Assembly (NCBI GenBank): GCA_017938145.1
Contig: JAGBCB010000030.1
Coordinates: 1-42,541 of the forward strand
Reading direction: 5' to 3'
Origin: Lachnospiraceae bacterium
GTDB lineage: Bacteria > Bacillota > Clostridia > Lachnospirales > Lachnospiraceae
DNA: 42,541 nucleotides
Shown: positions 1 through 8,470 of the stretch, piece by piece
Layout of the letters: each line of letters starts with the position of its first letter
How positions within the stretch are numbered: position 1 is the stretch's first letter
The notes under the pieces: generated by a model
Seen by the model: only the letters and a program-made list of their open reading frames with translations
What the model was told of the DNA's origin: nothing
Database searches by the model: none
Made by a program: the position numbers and the translations under genes

Positions 1-93
1 TCTCCATTCAGAGATGCCTTCTGGTGTTTCTGGATACCTTCCTTCGTAATACATTTCAACACACTTTCTTTTGAACTCATAAGAGTATCGCAT
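1..93 (-). CDS. IS3-type transposase OrfA, N-terminal fragment (runs off left edge)
   Basis: The first 31 codons are visible, beginning MRYSYEFKRKCVEMYYEG, a sequence typical of the helix-turn-helix start of OrfA proteins of IS3-type elements. In these elements OrfA binds the terminal repeats and is joined to the DDE-domain OrfB by frameshifting. A strong ribosome site (AAGGAGGG, plus-strand 103-110) lies 9 bases before the ATG. The gene reads leftward out of the window, so the rest of the element cannot be judged. Family assignment is by recognition of the N-terminus only. Confidence 0.7.
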   Translation of the reverse strand, partial: MRYSYEFKRKCVEMYYEGRYPETPEGISEWR

Positions 94-102
94 AAAAATA
101 AC

Positions 103-130
103 CCTCCTTACTGGGTGTCCAGTAAAGAGG
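103..130 (-). promoter_or_regulatory. Hairpin masking the transposase ribosome site (left IS end)
   Basis: Plus-strand 103-114 (CCTCCTTACTGG) pairs with 119-130 (CCAGTAAAGAGG) in 11 of 12 positions around a 4-base loop. In RNA made leftward, the 3' arm contains the AAGGAGG ribosome site of the transposase. A transcript entering from outside would therefore fold with the site hidden. Such protection from read-through is known for several insertion sequences; its use here is inference. Confidence 0.55.
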
Positions 131-213
131 GTACATATCATTATCGGGGACTTTTTCTTTTGCGGAAGATATGATAAAATAATGATGTATAAGATATCTT
201 GGAGGATAAAATT

Positions 214-480
214 ATGTATTTCGTACCGGATGGAACAAAGCTTTGCGGCTTTTATGAATGCGTAGATTGTAATATGCGTTTTTTGGATGTGCGGATTGCA
301 CCAACCATTGTGTGTCCGTATTGTGGTGAAGAGGTAGACATGGAAGTCGGACCGGATGAGGACATGCCGACAGCGGTGGAAGCTGCAAAACTGCTGGATG
401 TTATAAGGGATGATGATGTAGAGAAAATGGATACGCTTCTCAGTCTTGCCATCACCGGAGGTGACTTTGAATGGATATAA
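214..480 (+). CDS. Small zinc-ribbon protein
   Basis: An 88-residue protein with Cys16-X2-Cys19 and Cys34-X2-Cys37 (CPYCG), spaced like a zinc ribbon, and a further Cys11. The C-terminal half is acidic and predicted helical. The ATG at 214 is chosen because GGAGG lies 8 bases upstream; an in-frame TTG at 199 would overlap that site. The stop overlaps the start of the GNAT gene by 10 bases, which suggests translational coupling. Its function is not recognised. It could be a small partner or regulator of the acetyltransferase. Confidence 0.7.
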   Translation: MYFVPDGTKLCGFYECVDCNMRFLDVRIAPTIVCPYCGEEVDMEVGPDEDMPTAVEAAKLLDVIRDDDVEKMDTLLSLAITGGDFEWI

Positions 481-1034
481 AGCAACCAATCGGGTTCATA
501 GAATGGGCACGGATTTACCGGTTGTATCAAGCGGCATTTCCTTCCTGTGAAAAGAAACCCTTTTCCATGATTCGTACCATGCATAAAAAAGGAAAAAGTG
601 ATGTTTGGTATTGTGTAGACGGCGGAAAATTTGCCGGCTTGGTAATTACCATTAACGGACCGGATAAAATCCTGTTGGATTATCTGGCGGTGGCAAAGAA
701 CCGTCGCGGACAGGGCATTGGGTCTGAAGTGCTTAAGAAAATGCGGGAGCAGTATCCGGGGAAAGGCGTGTTCCTGGAAATCGAAATCGTGGATGAAACA
801 GCAGAAAATTACGAAGAACGCAAGCGGAGGAAACAGTTTTATTTATCTAACGGAATGACCCCGATGAAGGTTTTTGTGGAGCTGTTTGGTGTGGATATGG
901 AATTGCTGGGATTTGACTGTACTCTTACCTTTGAGGAGTATCACGACTTCTACCGGGATAATTATAATGCCTGGGCGGCAGAACATGTGAAGCCGATGCC
1001 GGTGACAGAGTTTGCTGAAAAATATGTCATATAA
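471..1034 (+). CDS. GNAT family N-acetyltransferase
   Basis: A 187-residue protein with the GNAT acetyl-CoA binding motif A at about residues 72-88: LDYLAVAKNRRGQGIGSEVL matches the V-x(3)-RRGQGIG pattern that cradles the pyrophosphate of acetyl-CoA. The preceding strand (GLVITINGPDKILLDYLAV) and the later YLSNGM segment (motif B) also fit the fold. Family members transfer an acetyl group to an amine on small molecules or protein N-termini. The substrate cannot be told from the sequence. It overlaps the zinc-ribbon gene by 10 bases, so the two are probably co-translated. Confidence 0.85.
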   Translation: MDIKQPIGFIEWARIYRLYQAAFPSCEKKPFSMIRTMHKKGKSDVWYCVDGGKFAGLVITINGPDKILLDYLAVAKNRRGQGIGSEVLKKMREQYPGKGVFLEIEIVDETAENYEERKRRKQFYLSNGMTPMKVFVELFGVDMELLGFDCTLTFEEYHDFYRDNYNAWAAEHVKPMPVTEFAEKYVI

Positions 1035-1137
1035 AGGAATTTGCATAATACCTAGCAATGGCTGAAAAGACAGAAGATTTTCGGTGTGATAATATAATTG
1101 TGTAGTGAATTTACAATGGGAGAAGGGAGAAAGAATC

Positions 1138-2475
1138 ATGTATCAATTTCCAAAGGATTTATATGCCGATGTGCGAATTGAAGAAAACTATAATTTATGG
1201 CTGGGTGTAAAAAACGGAGATTTGGATTCTGACGGTTCTACTAAGGAAGCAGGAGCTTTCATACGTGTGTTTGATGGTACCATGTGGTATACCGGAACTA
1301 CAAATAAGCTGGATGAAATCCAGAAGGAGTTAGACAATCTGGCAACTCTGGCAACACCAAATCCTGATATTTTAAATCACCCTATGGTAAAACTGTTGGA
1401 GGTACATAAAGACACTGTACTTAAATTTGATGGAGATGACGATGTTCGCAAGATAACCAGAGAAAAGTGGAAGAAATTATTGGATGGATATATCGCTGCC
1501 TGCGTGGATGATTCTATTCCTGAAATAAATTATTGGCAGGCAGGAGTAAACTGCAGTCATACCAAGAAGAGCTTTTATTCCAGCAAGGGCGCAGAAATCC
1601 ATCAGGATATGCAGAACTGTTGGCTGACATTCTTTGTTGGCATTACAGTGGATGGAGTTACCAACTACGGTGGAAAAGCGTACAGTAAAATTTATTTTGA
1701 CGAGTTGAAGGGCTGGGAAGAAGAAGTAATTAAAGAACGTGACCGCTACCGTGATTTTGCAAAGAACGCTGTACAGGCGGAGCCGGGCGAATATACGGTA
1801 GTTTTGTCGCCATGTACTACAGCCATGTTTACCCACGAAAGCTTCGGTCACAAGAGCGAAGCAGACTTTATGTTAAATGATAAAACCCTACAGGAAGAAT
1901 GGGTCATGGGCAAAAAGGTCGGTAGTGAGCTTGTATCTATCTGCGATACAGGAAAACTGTTCAATCACGGTTATGTTCCTTATGATGACGAAGGCACAAA
2001 GGCCGGTGAGGTGTGGCTTATGAAGGAGGGTGTATTAACCGGAAGACTGCACGATGCAAAATCCGCTGCCGCATTAAACGAAGCTTTAACAGGTAATTGC
2101 AGAGCGCAGAGCTACCAGCATTTTCCGGTGGTCCGCATGACAAACACATATATGGCGGCGGGCAAGGATGATCCGGAGCAGATGATAAAGGATGTCAAGG
2201 ACGGCATTTATGTTTACATGGTAGAGTACGGTACCGGTCAGGCAACCTTTACCATGAAGCCATCCCTTTCCTACAGAATCCGTGATGGTAAGCTGTGTGA
2301 GCCTCTCAGAATCAATGTGTTAACAGGAAGTGTATTTGAAACCTTATTTGAAATTGATGCGGTTGGTACTGACTTTGAATTATTTGATACTTATACCTGT
2401 GGTAAAAACGGCCAGTCCGTTGCAGTATCTGCAGGCGGACCGAGCATCCGTGTCAAGAGACTTACGGTTAACTAG
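1138..2475 (+). CDS. tldD: TldD-like metalloprotease (TldD/PmbA family)
   Basis: A 445-residue protein with the TldD zinc-protease motif HExxxH at residues 233-238 (HESFGH). The region after it (acidic residues, G-rich strands, NGQSVAVSAGGPSIRV near the end) follows the family. In E. coli, TldD works with TldE/PmbA as a heterodimer that degrades unfolded peptides and matures microcin B17 and CcdA. The next gene, 14 bases on, is the TldE-like partner, so the pair is complete. The ATG at 1138 follows GAAGGGAG; an upstream in-frame GTG at 1105 would precede that site and is less likely. No RiPP precursor gene is visible nearby, so housekeeping peptide turnover is the simpler reading. Confidence 0.9.
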   Translation: MYQFPKDLYADVRIEENYNLWLGVKNGDLDSDGSTKEAGAFIRVFDGTMWYTGTTNKLDEIQKELDNLATLATPNPDILNHPMVKLLEVHKDTVLKFDGDDDVRKITREKWKKLLDGYIAACVDDSIPEINYWQAGVNCSHTKKSFYSSKGAEIHQDMQNCWLTFFVGITVDGVTNYGGKAYSKIYFDELKGWEEEVIKERDRYRDFAKNAVQAEPGEYTVVLSPCTTAMFTHESFGHKSEADFMLNDKTLQEEWVMGKKVGSELVSICDTGKLFNHGYVPYDDEGTKAGEVWLMKEGVLTGRLHDAKSAAALNEALTGNCRAQSYQHFPVVRMTNTYMAAGKDDPEQMIKDVKDGIYVYMVEYGTGQATFTMKPSLSYRIRDGKLCEPLRINVLTGSVFETLFEIDAVGTDFELFDTYTCGKNGQSVAVSAGGPSIRVKRLTVN

Positions 2476-2489
2476 AAAGGAGTGGGCTT

Positions 2490-3707
2490 ATGAGAGAAAA
2501 AATGATGTTTGAGGAAGTAGTTTCCCAAATTAAATACGAAGAAAATAAGCTGCTTTCCTTTCATAGAAGCAGTACAGATACTACATCCTACCGTGTGTAT
2601 GAAGACGGTAAAGTCGGCATTCATTATCAGGTAGGAAAAATGAGCGAGGAAGAGGGCTTTGACCTGGCAGAAGAAAACCTGAAGGTACGCCCAAGACCGT
2701 ATCCGTTTACATTGGAGAGCGGAAAGCGCAGCAGAAATAAAATCGAAAGAGAAGTAGCCGATAGAGAATTGCTGGATCTCGCAAAAGAGTGCATGGCATA
2801 TATTTGCGAAAACTATCCTCGTTTTGTGTTTGGTGCAAGCTTTTCCCAGAGAAAGGTAATTGCCCGTCAGAATAACGATGCCGGTATGGAGTATGAGAAT
2901 ATTGACTGTGCGGTAAGTGTAGATATTAACTTTAAGCATGTGGACAGTAAGGACATTACCGACGGTTATTTCAGCTTTAGTTTAAGAGATTTCGATAAAG
3001 AAATTTTCACAAAGATGGCAGATAATTATCTGGCTAATTATGAGAAAGAAGTGGAGCTTCCGGAGGAAATCATTATTGATACCCAGTATTACGGATTCCT
3101 TGGTATTTTAAACAGCAATCTGGACGGAGAAAGCATTGCATTAAAAACTTCTCTGCTTTCCGATAAAATCGGCGAAAAGGTATTTTCCGAGGACTTTACT
3201 TTAGTACATGATGTATCTGATGAAGAAACCTGGTTTAACCGTTTCTGGGACGGTGACGGCTGCGTTACCGAAAATGACAAGCGTGTTTTCATTGACAAGG
3301 GCGTTGTGCTTACCGGTTATGCTGATAAAAAGAATGCAGATAAGTACAAGATAGCGCATACCGGAAATGCCTATACTTCCATGGCAGATATTCCGGGGGC
3401 AGGTGGTTTGAATTTTAGAATTGCCCGTAGTGAAAAGACAGTAAAAGAATTGTTGAATGGAAGATACTGCGTCATTCCTGTGATGTACAGTGGTGGTGGA
3501 TTTGCAGACAACGGTGACTACACCATGCCAATCCAGTGTGCGATGCTTTCCGATGGTGAAAAGATTTTAGGAAAGCTTCCACCGTTTACCATGGTAAGCA
3601 GCATGTGGGATATGTTCGGCAAGGATTTTATCGGCGTGGGCTCCGATAATCCAATCTTCAATGACAAACAGATTTTATTCAGAGTAAGAAAAGGCAATAT
3701 TTTATAA
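2490..3707 (+). CDS. TldE/PmbA-like partner of TldD
   Basis: A 405-residue protein of the TldD/PmbA superfamily that lacks the HExxxH metal site, as expected for the non-catalytic partner. Family-like features include the repeated strands around ITDGYFSFSLRDFDKE, the T-G-N-A segment (HTGNAYTSMADIPGAGGLNFRI) and the closing FTMVSSMWDMFGKDFIGVGSD. It starts 14 bases after tldD with AGAAAGGAGTGG as ribosome site, so it is in the same operon. In the E. coli complex the E subunit shapes the substrate channel. The pair is placed by order and by homologous layout; sequence divergence makes the exact subfamily uncertain. Confidence 0.85.
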   Translation: MREKMMFEEVVSQIKYEENKLLSFHRSSTDTTSYRVYEDGKVGIHYQVGKMSEEEGFDLAEENLKVRPRPYPFTLESGKRSRNKIEREVADRELLDLAKECMAYICENYPRFVFGASFSQRKVIARQNNDAGMEYENIDCAVSVDINFKHVDSKDITDGYFSFSLRDFDKEIFTKMADNYLANYEKEVELPEEIIIDTQYYGFLGILNSNLDGESIALKTSLLSDKIGEKVFSEDFTLVHDVSDEETWFNRFWDGDGCVTENDKRVFIDKGVVLTGYADKKNADKYKIAHTGNAYTSMADIPGAGGLNFRIARSEKTVKELLNGRYCVIPVMYSGGGFADNGDYTMPIQCAMLSDGEKILGKLPPFTMVSSMWDMFGKDFIGVGSDNPIFNDKQILFRVRKGNIL

Positions 3708-3730
3708 GCAACTACGAAGGGAGAATCTGT

Positions 3731-4120
3731 ATGGGCTGGGGCGATGAGTACGAAAACAAACAAAGACAGGAAGAAAAAATCAAGTACGGCAGAATTTTCA
3801 GTTTCAAAACCATGAGCTATGCAGTAAATAAAATTAAGGATGAAACGAAAGAATATGATGACAAGCATCCAAAGGATGACCTGATGGCTATGTGGATGAA
3901 TATCATGATTGTTTATCTGTTATTATTTACCGTTACATATAGTATCTTGATTGTTGCGACAGGAGTATTCTTTTTCTTTTACTTTTATGTATTGGTGCAG
4001 ATGTACGGTGCATGGAAGCAGTTTGGATATTCCAAAGCAGGCTATTGGGCAATGACCATTGCGGGGATTCTGATAACAGGTGCTGTCGGAACCATATTAA
4101 GAGGTTTTATTTTCGGATAG
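3731..4120 (+). CDS. Small membrane protein, function unknown
   Basis: A 129-residue protein. The first about 55 residues are hydrophilic and charged; the rest holds two to three hydrophobic segments (about residues 57-90, IMIVYLLLFTVTYSILIVAT and FFFFYFYVLVQMY, and about 105-128, YWAMTIAGILITGAVGTILRG). It follows tldE by 23 bases with a GAAGGGAG ribosome site and precedes a terminator, so it is the last gene of the tldDE operon. No family is recognised. It may anchor or accompany the TldD/E complex at the membrane, but that is only suggested by position. Confidence 0.7.
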   Translation: MGWGDEYENKQRQEEKIKYGRIFSFKTMSYAVNKIKDETKEYDDKHPKDDLMAMWMNIMIVYLLLFTVTYSILIVATGVFFFFYFYVLVQMYGAWKQFGYSKAGYWAMTIAGILITGAVGTILRGFIFG

Positions 4121-4135
4121 GGGAATTTTGTTGAT

Positions 4136-4185
4136 AAAAAAGACTGCGGAAGTTGTGGATTAAATTTGCAACTTCCGCAGTTTTT
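4136..4185. terminator. Bidirectional intrinsic terminator
   Basis: A perfect 12-base stem, CTGCGGAAGTTG (4144-4155) with CAACTTCCGCAG (4169-4180), is followed on the plus strand by TTTTT and preceded by AAAAAA (4136-4141), which gives a U-run on the minus strand. It sits between the convergent tldDE operon and the esterase gene and can end both. Confidence 0.9.
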
Positions 4186-4197
4186 CTATGTATTGGT

Positions 4198-5844
4198 TTA
4201 TTGATAAAGTGCAATGATTTCCTGCATATTACCGCCAACCAAGGTGCCGTCTTTCTTTCTTCTGAACTGAGAGAAGAACTTCCAGGCGTTTTCACAGTTT
4301 AAGTGCCGCATTTCATGGGCCTGGTTGCTTCCGCTGCCAAAGATGCTGTAGCAGCAACCGTTTTCGCTTTCAAACAGGTGCATGGTCAGGATGCAGTCGC
4401 GGTTGTCGTCTTTTGCTTTGCAGATAACATCACCGTCGATGCCCCAGATTTTATTTTGCCAGTTTTCGCGGTCTTCAAAGGTTACGTTGTACGGTGTTTT
4501 TGCACGGTTTACCTTAAGCACGTATTCCATGCGGCTTCTGCATTTTTCTTCCTGGAACGGAAGCTCCGGAAGAGGAGTTAACTCGCCGCCCACATAGAAG
4601 ACCGGAAGAATGGTATCCTGATTGTAACTTTCCAGCGGCTGGCCGTAAGCGTTGGTGCCGACAGGGAAAGTGGCATCCATCGGAGCCACAGCGGCAAATA
4701 CGGACGGATATTCCTGGAACATATCCCAGGTTTTGCAGCCACCCATGGAGAAACCGGTGGAGTAGATGCGTTCTTCGTCAATCGGATACTTTTCTTTTAA
4801 CTTATCAAGAAGCTCCATCATTTCTGTGGCAGTGCTGTTTAAGTGGTTTTCGATGCTGATAAGTAAAAAGTCGTATTTGTTTACAACAAGATGCCAGTCG
4901 GACAGTGCAACCATGCACATGGCAGAATCGCCACCGCCGTGGAAGCAGAGTACGGTTGGAACCTTCTTGCCTGTTTCCATGATTTTTTTGTTGTAATAGG
5001 CAACATAGCCAACCTTGTGTTGTTTGGTGTCTTTATCGTCGCCGCGGTTATCCGGTGCGGTGGTAAGGGTAACAACATCAGGTTCTACCGCCATGCCTAA
5101 GGCTTCTAAATCAGGTTCGATATTTAAATAACCGACCATACGACGGAATTTTTTGCCGAAGGAGATAAAGTCGTTGTAGTAGTCGGCAGTGTCTTTGATA
5201 AGGACATAATCTAAAGCGTCTTTGAATGCTTTGTTGGTTTCTTCACTGTTGTCGATAGAAATAACCGGAATGTCACGACGTGCAGGTGCAGGAAGTACAC
5301 TTAAGTTTTCCAAGCAGCACAGGGCAGGAGTAATGTCGCCCTTGCCGAAGAGGCCGTCACCTTCGATGGTTTGTAACAGATGGGTGGCAATATAATCTGC
5401 GGAAGCTCCGGTGCCGTATAAAAAGCTTCTGTGCAGGGCGCCACGGATAAATAATTCGCCCCATTCTCCGGTGAAACGGTTCCTCATTTTTGTTACGCCG
5501 TTTTCGTAATACTGGCCGATTTTTGTGTTGGAAATCAGGTCTGCAAACAGGGATGGGGAAGCAGTGTTCCAATCATCGGTGTTTGGATAAATAAAAACTA
5601 CGCTTCCGCCGTATTCTTTGGCAATAGCGGAAAGACCTTTGGTATCTGCAAACCGTTTGGCGTCTTCCGGAGTAAGTTTATTTTCTTCAAAAACCAACAG
5701 GTACGGTGTCATGAAACCGTAGTTGATAATGTCAGTTGGCAGCTCGCAGGTCGGAAGATAAACTTTTGCGGAAAAGGTATCAAAAGAGTGTTCCCAATAA
5801 TTGCTGCCGTCAGCAAAGTTTTTTAATTGTGGCATAGTGTCCAT
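4198..5844 (-). CDS. Alpha/beta-hydrolase esterase (PHB depolymerase/feruloyl-esterase-like)
   Basis: A 548-residue protein. The C-terminal half has an alpha/beta-hydrolase core: an oxyanion-loop HGGG (about residues 302-305) and the nucleophile elbow GFSMG with Ser366. The following MDATFPVG and the late H-rich region (QAHEMRHLNC) could supply the acid and base. This layout resembles LpqC/CE1-type esterases acting on acylated sugars or polyesters. The first about 280 residues are not recognised. No signal peptide is seen, so it should be cytoplasmic. The start at 5844 is set by AGGAGGGG 7 bases upstream; a longer frame to 5955 lacks a ribosome site. Divergent from an alpha-galactosidase gene, it probably helps process decorated oligosaccharides. 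Confidence 0.75.
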   Translation of the reverse strand: MDTMPQLKNFADGSNYWEHSFDTFSAKVYLPTCELPTDIINYGFMTPYLLVFEENKLTPEDAKRFADTKGLSAIAKEYGGSVVFIYPNTDDWNTASPSLFADLISNTKIGQYYENGVTKMRNRFTGEWGELFIRGALHRSFLYGTGASADYIATHLLQTIEGDGLFGKGDITPALCCLENLSVLPAPARRDIPVISIDNSEETNKAFKDALDYVLIKDTADYYNDFISFGKKFRRMVGYLNIEPDLEALGMAVEPDVVTLTTAPDNRGDDKDTKQHKVGYVAYYNKKIMETGKKVPTVLCFHGGGDSAMCMVALSDWHLVVNKYDFLLISIENHLNSTATEMMELLDKLKEKYPIDEERIYSTGFSMGGCKTWDMFQEYPSVFAAVAPMDATFPVGTNAYGQPLESYNQDTILPVFYVGGELTPLPELPFQEEKCRSRMEYVLKVNRAKTPYNVTFEDRENWQNKIWGIDGDVICKAKDDNRDCILTMHLFESENGCCYSIFGSGSNQAHEMRHLNCENAWKFFSQFRRKKDGTLVGGNMQEIIALYQ

Positions 5845-6006
5845 ATATGTTCCCCTCCTATTGTCTGATAGCTTTATTATGGCATATTTATGCGGCAGAA
5901 TCAATGAAATCTTCCTCCTTGTGAACAAGTTAGCAAGGATGGCATAGCGTAGCAATTTCTGATGATTTATAATAAGAGAAAAAATGGCAAAACGGGAGGA
6001 CTGTTT

Positions 6007-7788
6007 ATGGGAAACATAATGGAAAAACCAAATAAACTGGTGGGAAAAGAATATGCGTATGATGCTTTTGATAACGGACAGGTTTTGTTAAATAAAAAGA
6101 AGAACCGTCTGCCTGCCATGGGATGGAACAGTTGGAATGCATTCGGCAGCGGAAATACCGCGGCGTTAACAAGAGCAATGGCAGATAAAATGGTAGAACT
6201 GGGCCTGGATAAGCTTGGTTATGAGTATCTGGTGCTGGATGACGGCTGCTACAAGCAGGAGCGTGTGGACGGCAAATTATCCAATGAAGAAGTAAAGTTT
6301 CCGGAAGGTTTCCGTGCACTGGCAGACTATATCCATGCAAAAGGTTTAAAATTTGGTATGTATAATGACATCGGTACCAATCTTTGTGCCGGTGCTGCGG
6401 TTGGAACCTGCGGCCATGAGGATGTGGATGCGCAGTCCTACATTGACTGGGGGGTGGATTTCTTAAAGGTAGATAACTGCTATTACCTTTGGGACAATGC
6501 TACCTTTTCGGCATGGACTAATGCAAAGTATGTATATACACCGAATATTAAGAGTGTCCGTGTGTCAGGTAAGAATTTTGAAAAGAGTTATTCTGCAGTA
6601 GCAGACGGAACATTGACCGGTCTTGGATGCCGTATGGAAGCGGATTATGTAACCAATATCGGCACCTTCGACGGTACCAATGTGGGCACCACACCAATCG
6701 GTCCGAGAAGCGGCGAACTGGAATTTAAGGTAGAGGTTGCAGAAGCAGGAGAATATCAGGTTTATGTTACCTACGCTACCGGAGAAGAACCGGGTGTGGG
6801 CAGCTGGCTTCAGTTAGCAGTCGGAGAAGAATTGTATTATGATGATTTCCTTGCGGCAACCGACAATAAAGAATCTTTTGTTGAGAGTCAGGCAATTACC
6901 GTTACCTTGGCAGCAGGGGCAAACCGTCTCCGTATAATGAATCACCGCCGTCAGGAGAATACTTTGAATTCTTATGCGGCATTGCTGGCCGGCTTAAATA
7001 AAGCAAATCCAAACCATGAGGTTATGTTCTCTCTTTGCGAGTGGGGCAAAACCCAGCCGCAGAACTGGGGCTACAAGGTTGCGGATTCCTGGAGAATTTT
7101 AAATGACATTACCTTCTGTGTGGGCGGTGATGGAAATCCGGGCAGAGGCACCTGGTTTGACGGCGGAACAGCAAGCGTTACCTCCCAGTATGATAAGGCT
7201 GTAGTTATGGACGAGTTTGCGGGTCTTAATAAAGGCTGGAATGACCCTGACATGATGATGATCGGCATGGACGGTCTTGATGAGACCATGTGCAAGACCC
7301 ATATGGCTATGTGGTGCATGATGAATTCTCCGCTGATGCTGGGCCTTGATTTACGCCGGGTAACAAAGGGCGACTGGATGTATAGCATTATTGCCAACAA
7401 GGAATTGATTGCATTAAATCAGGATGCGCTCGGTATTCAGGCAAAGCGTGTGTTTACCACCATCGAAACAGATACACCGGATACCGATTATATCACCAAT
7501 CATAACCGCTGCGATATTCTGGCAAAGCCTCTGGCAGATGGTGATGTGGCTCTTTGCTTCATCAATGTAAATGATCAGCCATGGGAAGGGGAGTTAACAA
7601 TTTCCGCAAAGCAGATTGTTAAGCTTCTGGGACGTAAGATGGGTAATGCAGAGCAGTTTGCCGATGCAAAGGCTTTTGCAGTAACCGATTTATGGAGTGG
7701 TGAAACTACACAAAATACAACCGGTGATTTTACTGTAGCAAAGCTTGCCGGTTGTGAAAATGTTACGCTCAGAGTAAAGGCATTATAA
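6007..7788 (+). CDS. GH27 alpha-galactosidase with inserted beta-sandwich domain
   Basis: A 593-residue cytoplasmic glycosidase without signal peptide. GH27 landmarks appear in order: MGWNSWNAFG, LDDGCY, KVDNC with the probable nucleophile Asp156, SLCEWG (Cys344 region), RILND with the probable acid/base Asp367 four residues after Arg, then WNDPDMMMIGMDGL. The Asp-Asp pair that fits galactose is kept, favouring alpha-galactosidase over beta-L-arabinopyranosidase. Unusually, about 160 residues (about 165-325) with a CBM35-like pattern (AGEYQVYVTYATG, LAAGANRLRI) are inserted within the barrel after the nucleophile strand. Usual GH27 enzymes are about 400 residues. The start at 6007 follows GGGAGGA. 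The rhodanese-like gene starts three bases after its stop. Confidence 0.9.
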   Translation: MGNIMEKPNKLVGKEYAYDAFDNGQVLLNKKKNRLPAMGWNSWNAFGSGNTAALTRAMADKMVELGLDKLGYEYLVLDDGCYKQERVDGKLSNEEVKFPEGFRALADYIHAKGLKFGMYNDIGTNLCAGAAVGTCGHEDVDAQSYIDWGVDFLKVDNCYYLWDNATFSAWTNAKYVYTPNIKSVRVSGKNFEKSYSAVADGTLTGLGCRMEADYVTNIGTFDGTNVGTTPIGPRSGELEFKVEVAEAGEYQVYVTYATGEEPGVGSWLQLAVGEELYYDDFLAATDNKESFVESQAITVTLAAGANRLRIMNHRRQENTLNSYAALLAGLNKANPNHEVMFSLCEWGKTQPQNWGYKVADSWRILNDITFCVGGDGNPGRGTWFDGGTASVTSQYDKAVVMDEFAGLNKGWNDPDMMMIGMDGLDETMCKTHMAMWCMMNSPLMLGLDLRRVTKGDWMYSIIANKELIALNQDALGIQAKRVFTTIETDTPDTDYITNHNRCDILAKPLADGDVALCFINVNDQPWEGELTISAKQIVKLLGRKMGNAEQFADAKAFAVTDLWSGETTQNTTGDFTVAKLAGCENVTLRVKAL

Positions 7789-7791
7789 TTT

Positions 7792-8391
7792 ATGACAAGG
7801 AAGACAGTTGTACGGTTATTACATGATTTTTTACGGACAGAGTTGCAGGAGCCGGATGAAATTGATGCTTCCCCGGCCTATGTATTGCAGGATTTGTTTG
7901 ACTGCCGTGTTTGCGCCGGGCATATTATCCAGGTATATGTTAAGGGTATTATGGATGGGAGTGCATTGCCGGACGGAAGTGTAATTTTTGCCGGGGAAAA
8001 AGAAGTTTCTAAGGAGGAATTATCCGACATAATGACAAAGGTCTGTTTTCCGGAATTCCGCACACCACGCCGAAGCAAAGAAGGGAAAGAAACTTCGCAT
8101 TGTGAACCGGTAGAGATTTCTGCAGAGCAGGCAAAACAGTTATTGCAGGAAGAAAAAAACATATTGACGGTGGATGTCCGTACAATGCGGGAATATGAGC
8201 AGAACCGTTTGGCGGGTGCTGTCAATGTGCCGCTTTTGAATATTATAAAAAATCCTTATGTATTCAGCGAGAACCGCAATAAAACAATATTGCTGTATTG
8301 CAGTGAAGGAGTTCAAAGCCGGGCGGCAGCGCAATGCCTTTTGGAAGCCGGGTATCCCAAAGTAGCATATTTTGTTTACAAAATGAATTAA
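7792..8391 (+). CDS. Rhodanese-like domain protein with SLH-like N-terminal region
   Basis: A 199-residue protein. Residues about 103-195 form a rhodanese domain: VDVRTMREYEQNRLAGAVNVP, then the active loop CSEGVQSR with Cys170, then AAQCLLEAGY. Classical sulfurtransferase loops have Arg where this one has Gln before Ser, so activity is uncertain. The first about 95 residues (IIQVYVKGIMDGS, VIFAGEKEVSKEELSDIM) look like one degenerate S-layer-homology unit, although no signal peptide exists. The ATG is 3 bases after the alpha-galactosidase stop with only a weak GTAAAGG upstream, so it depends on coupling. The role is unknown; sulfur transfer or a redox-related binding role are both possible. 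Confidence 0.7.
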   Translation: MTRKTVVRLLHDFLRTELQEPDEIDASPAYVLQDLFDCRVCAGHIIQVYVKGIMDGSALPDGSVIFAGEKEVSKEELSDIMTKVCFPEFRTPRRSKEGKETSHCEPVEISAEQAKQLLQEEKNILTVDVRTMREYEQNRLAGAVNVPLLNIIKNPYVFSENRNKTILLYCSEGVQSRAAAQCLLEAGYPKVAYFVYKMN

Positions 8392-8470
8392 AAATGGTAA
8401 AATATATAAATGAGTTTTGCTATATAGATATTCCGTTTTAATCAAAAATGTTTATAAAGGGGTAAACAAT

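Noticed and set aside
1138-3707. TldD/TldE as part of a RiPP antibiotic cluster
   Set aside because: No precursor peptide, modifying enzyme or export gene is adjacent.
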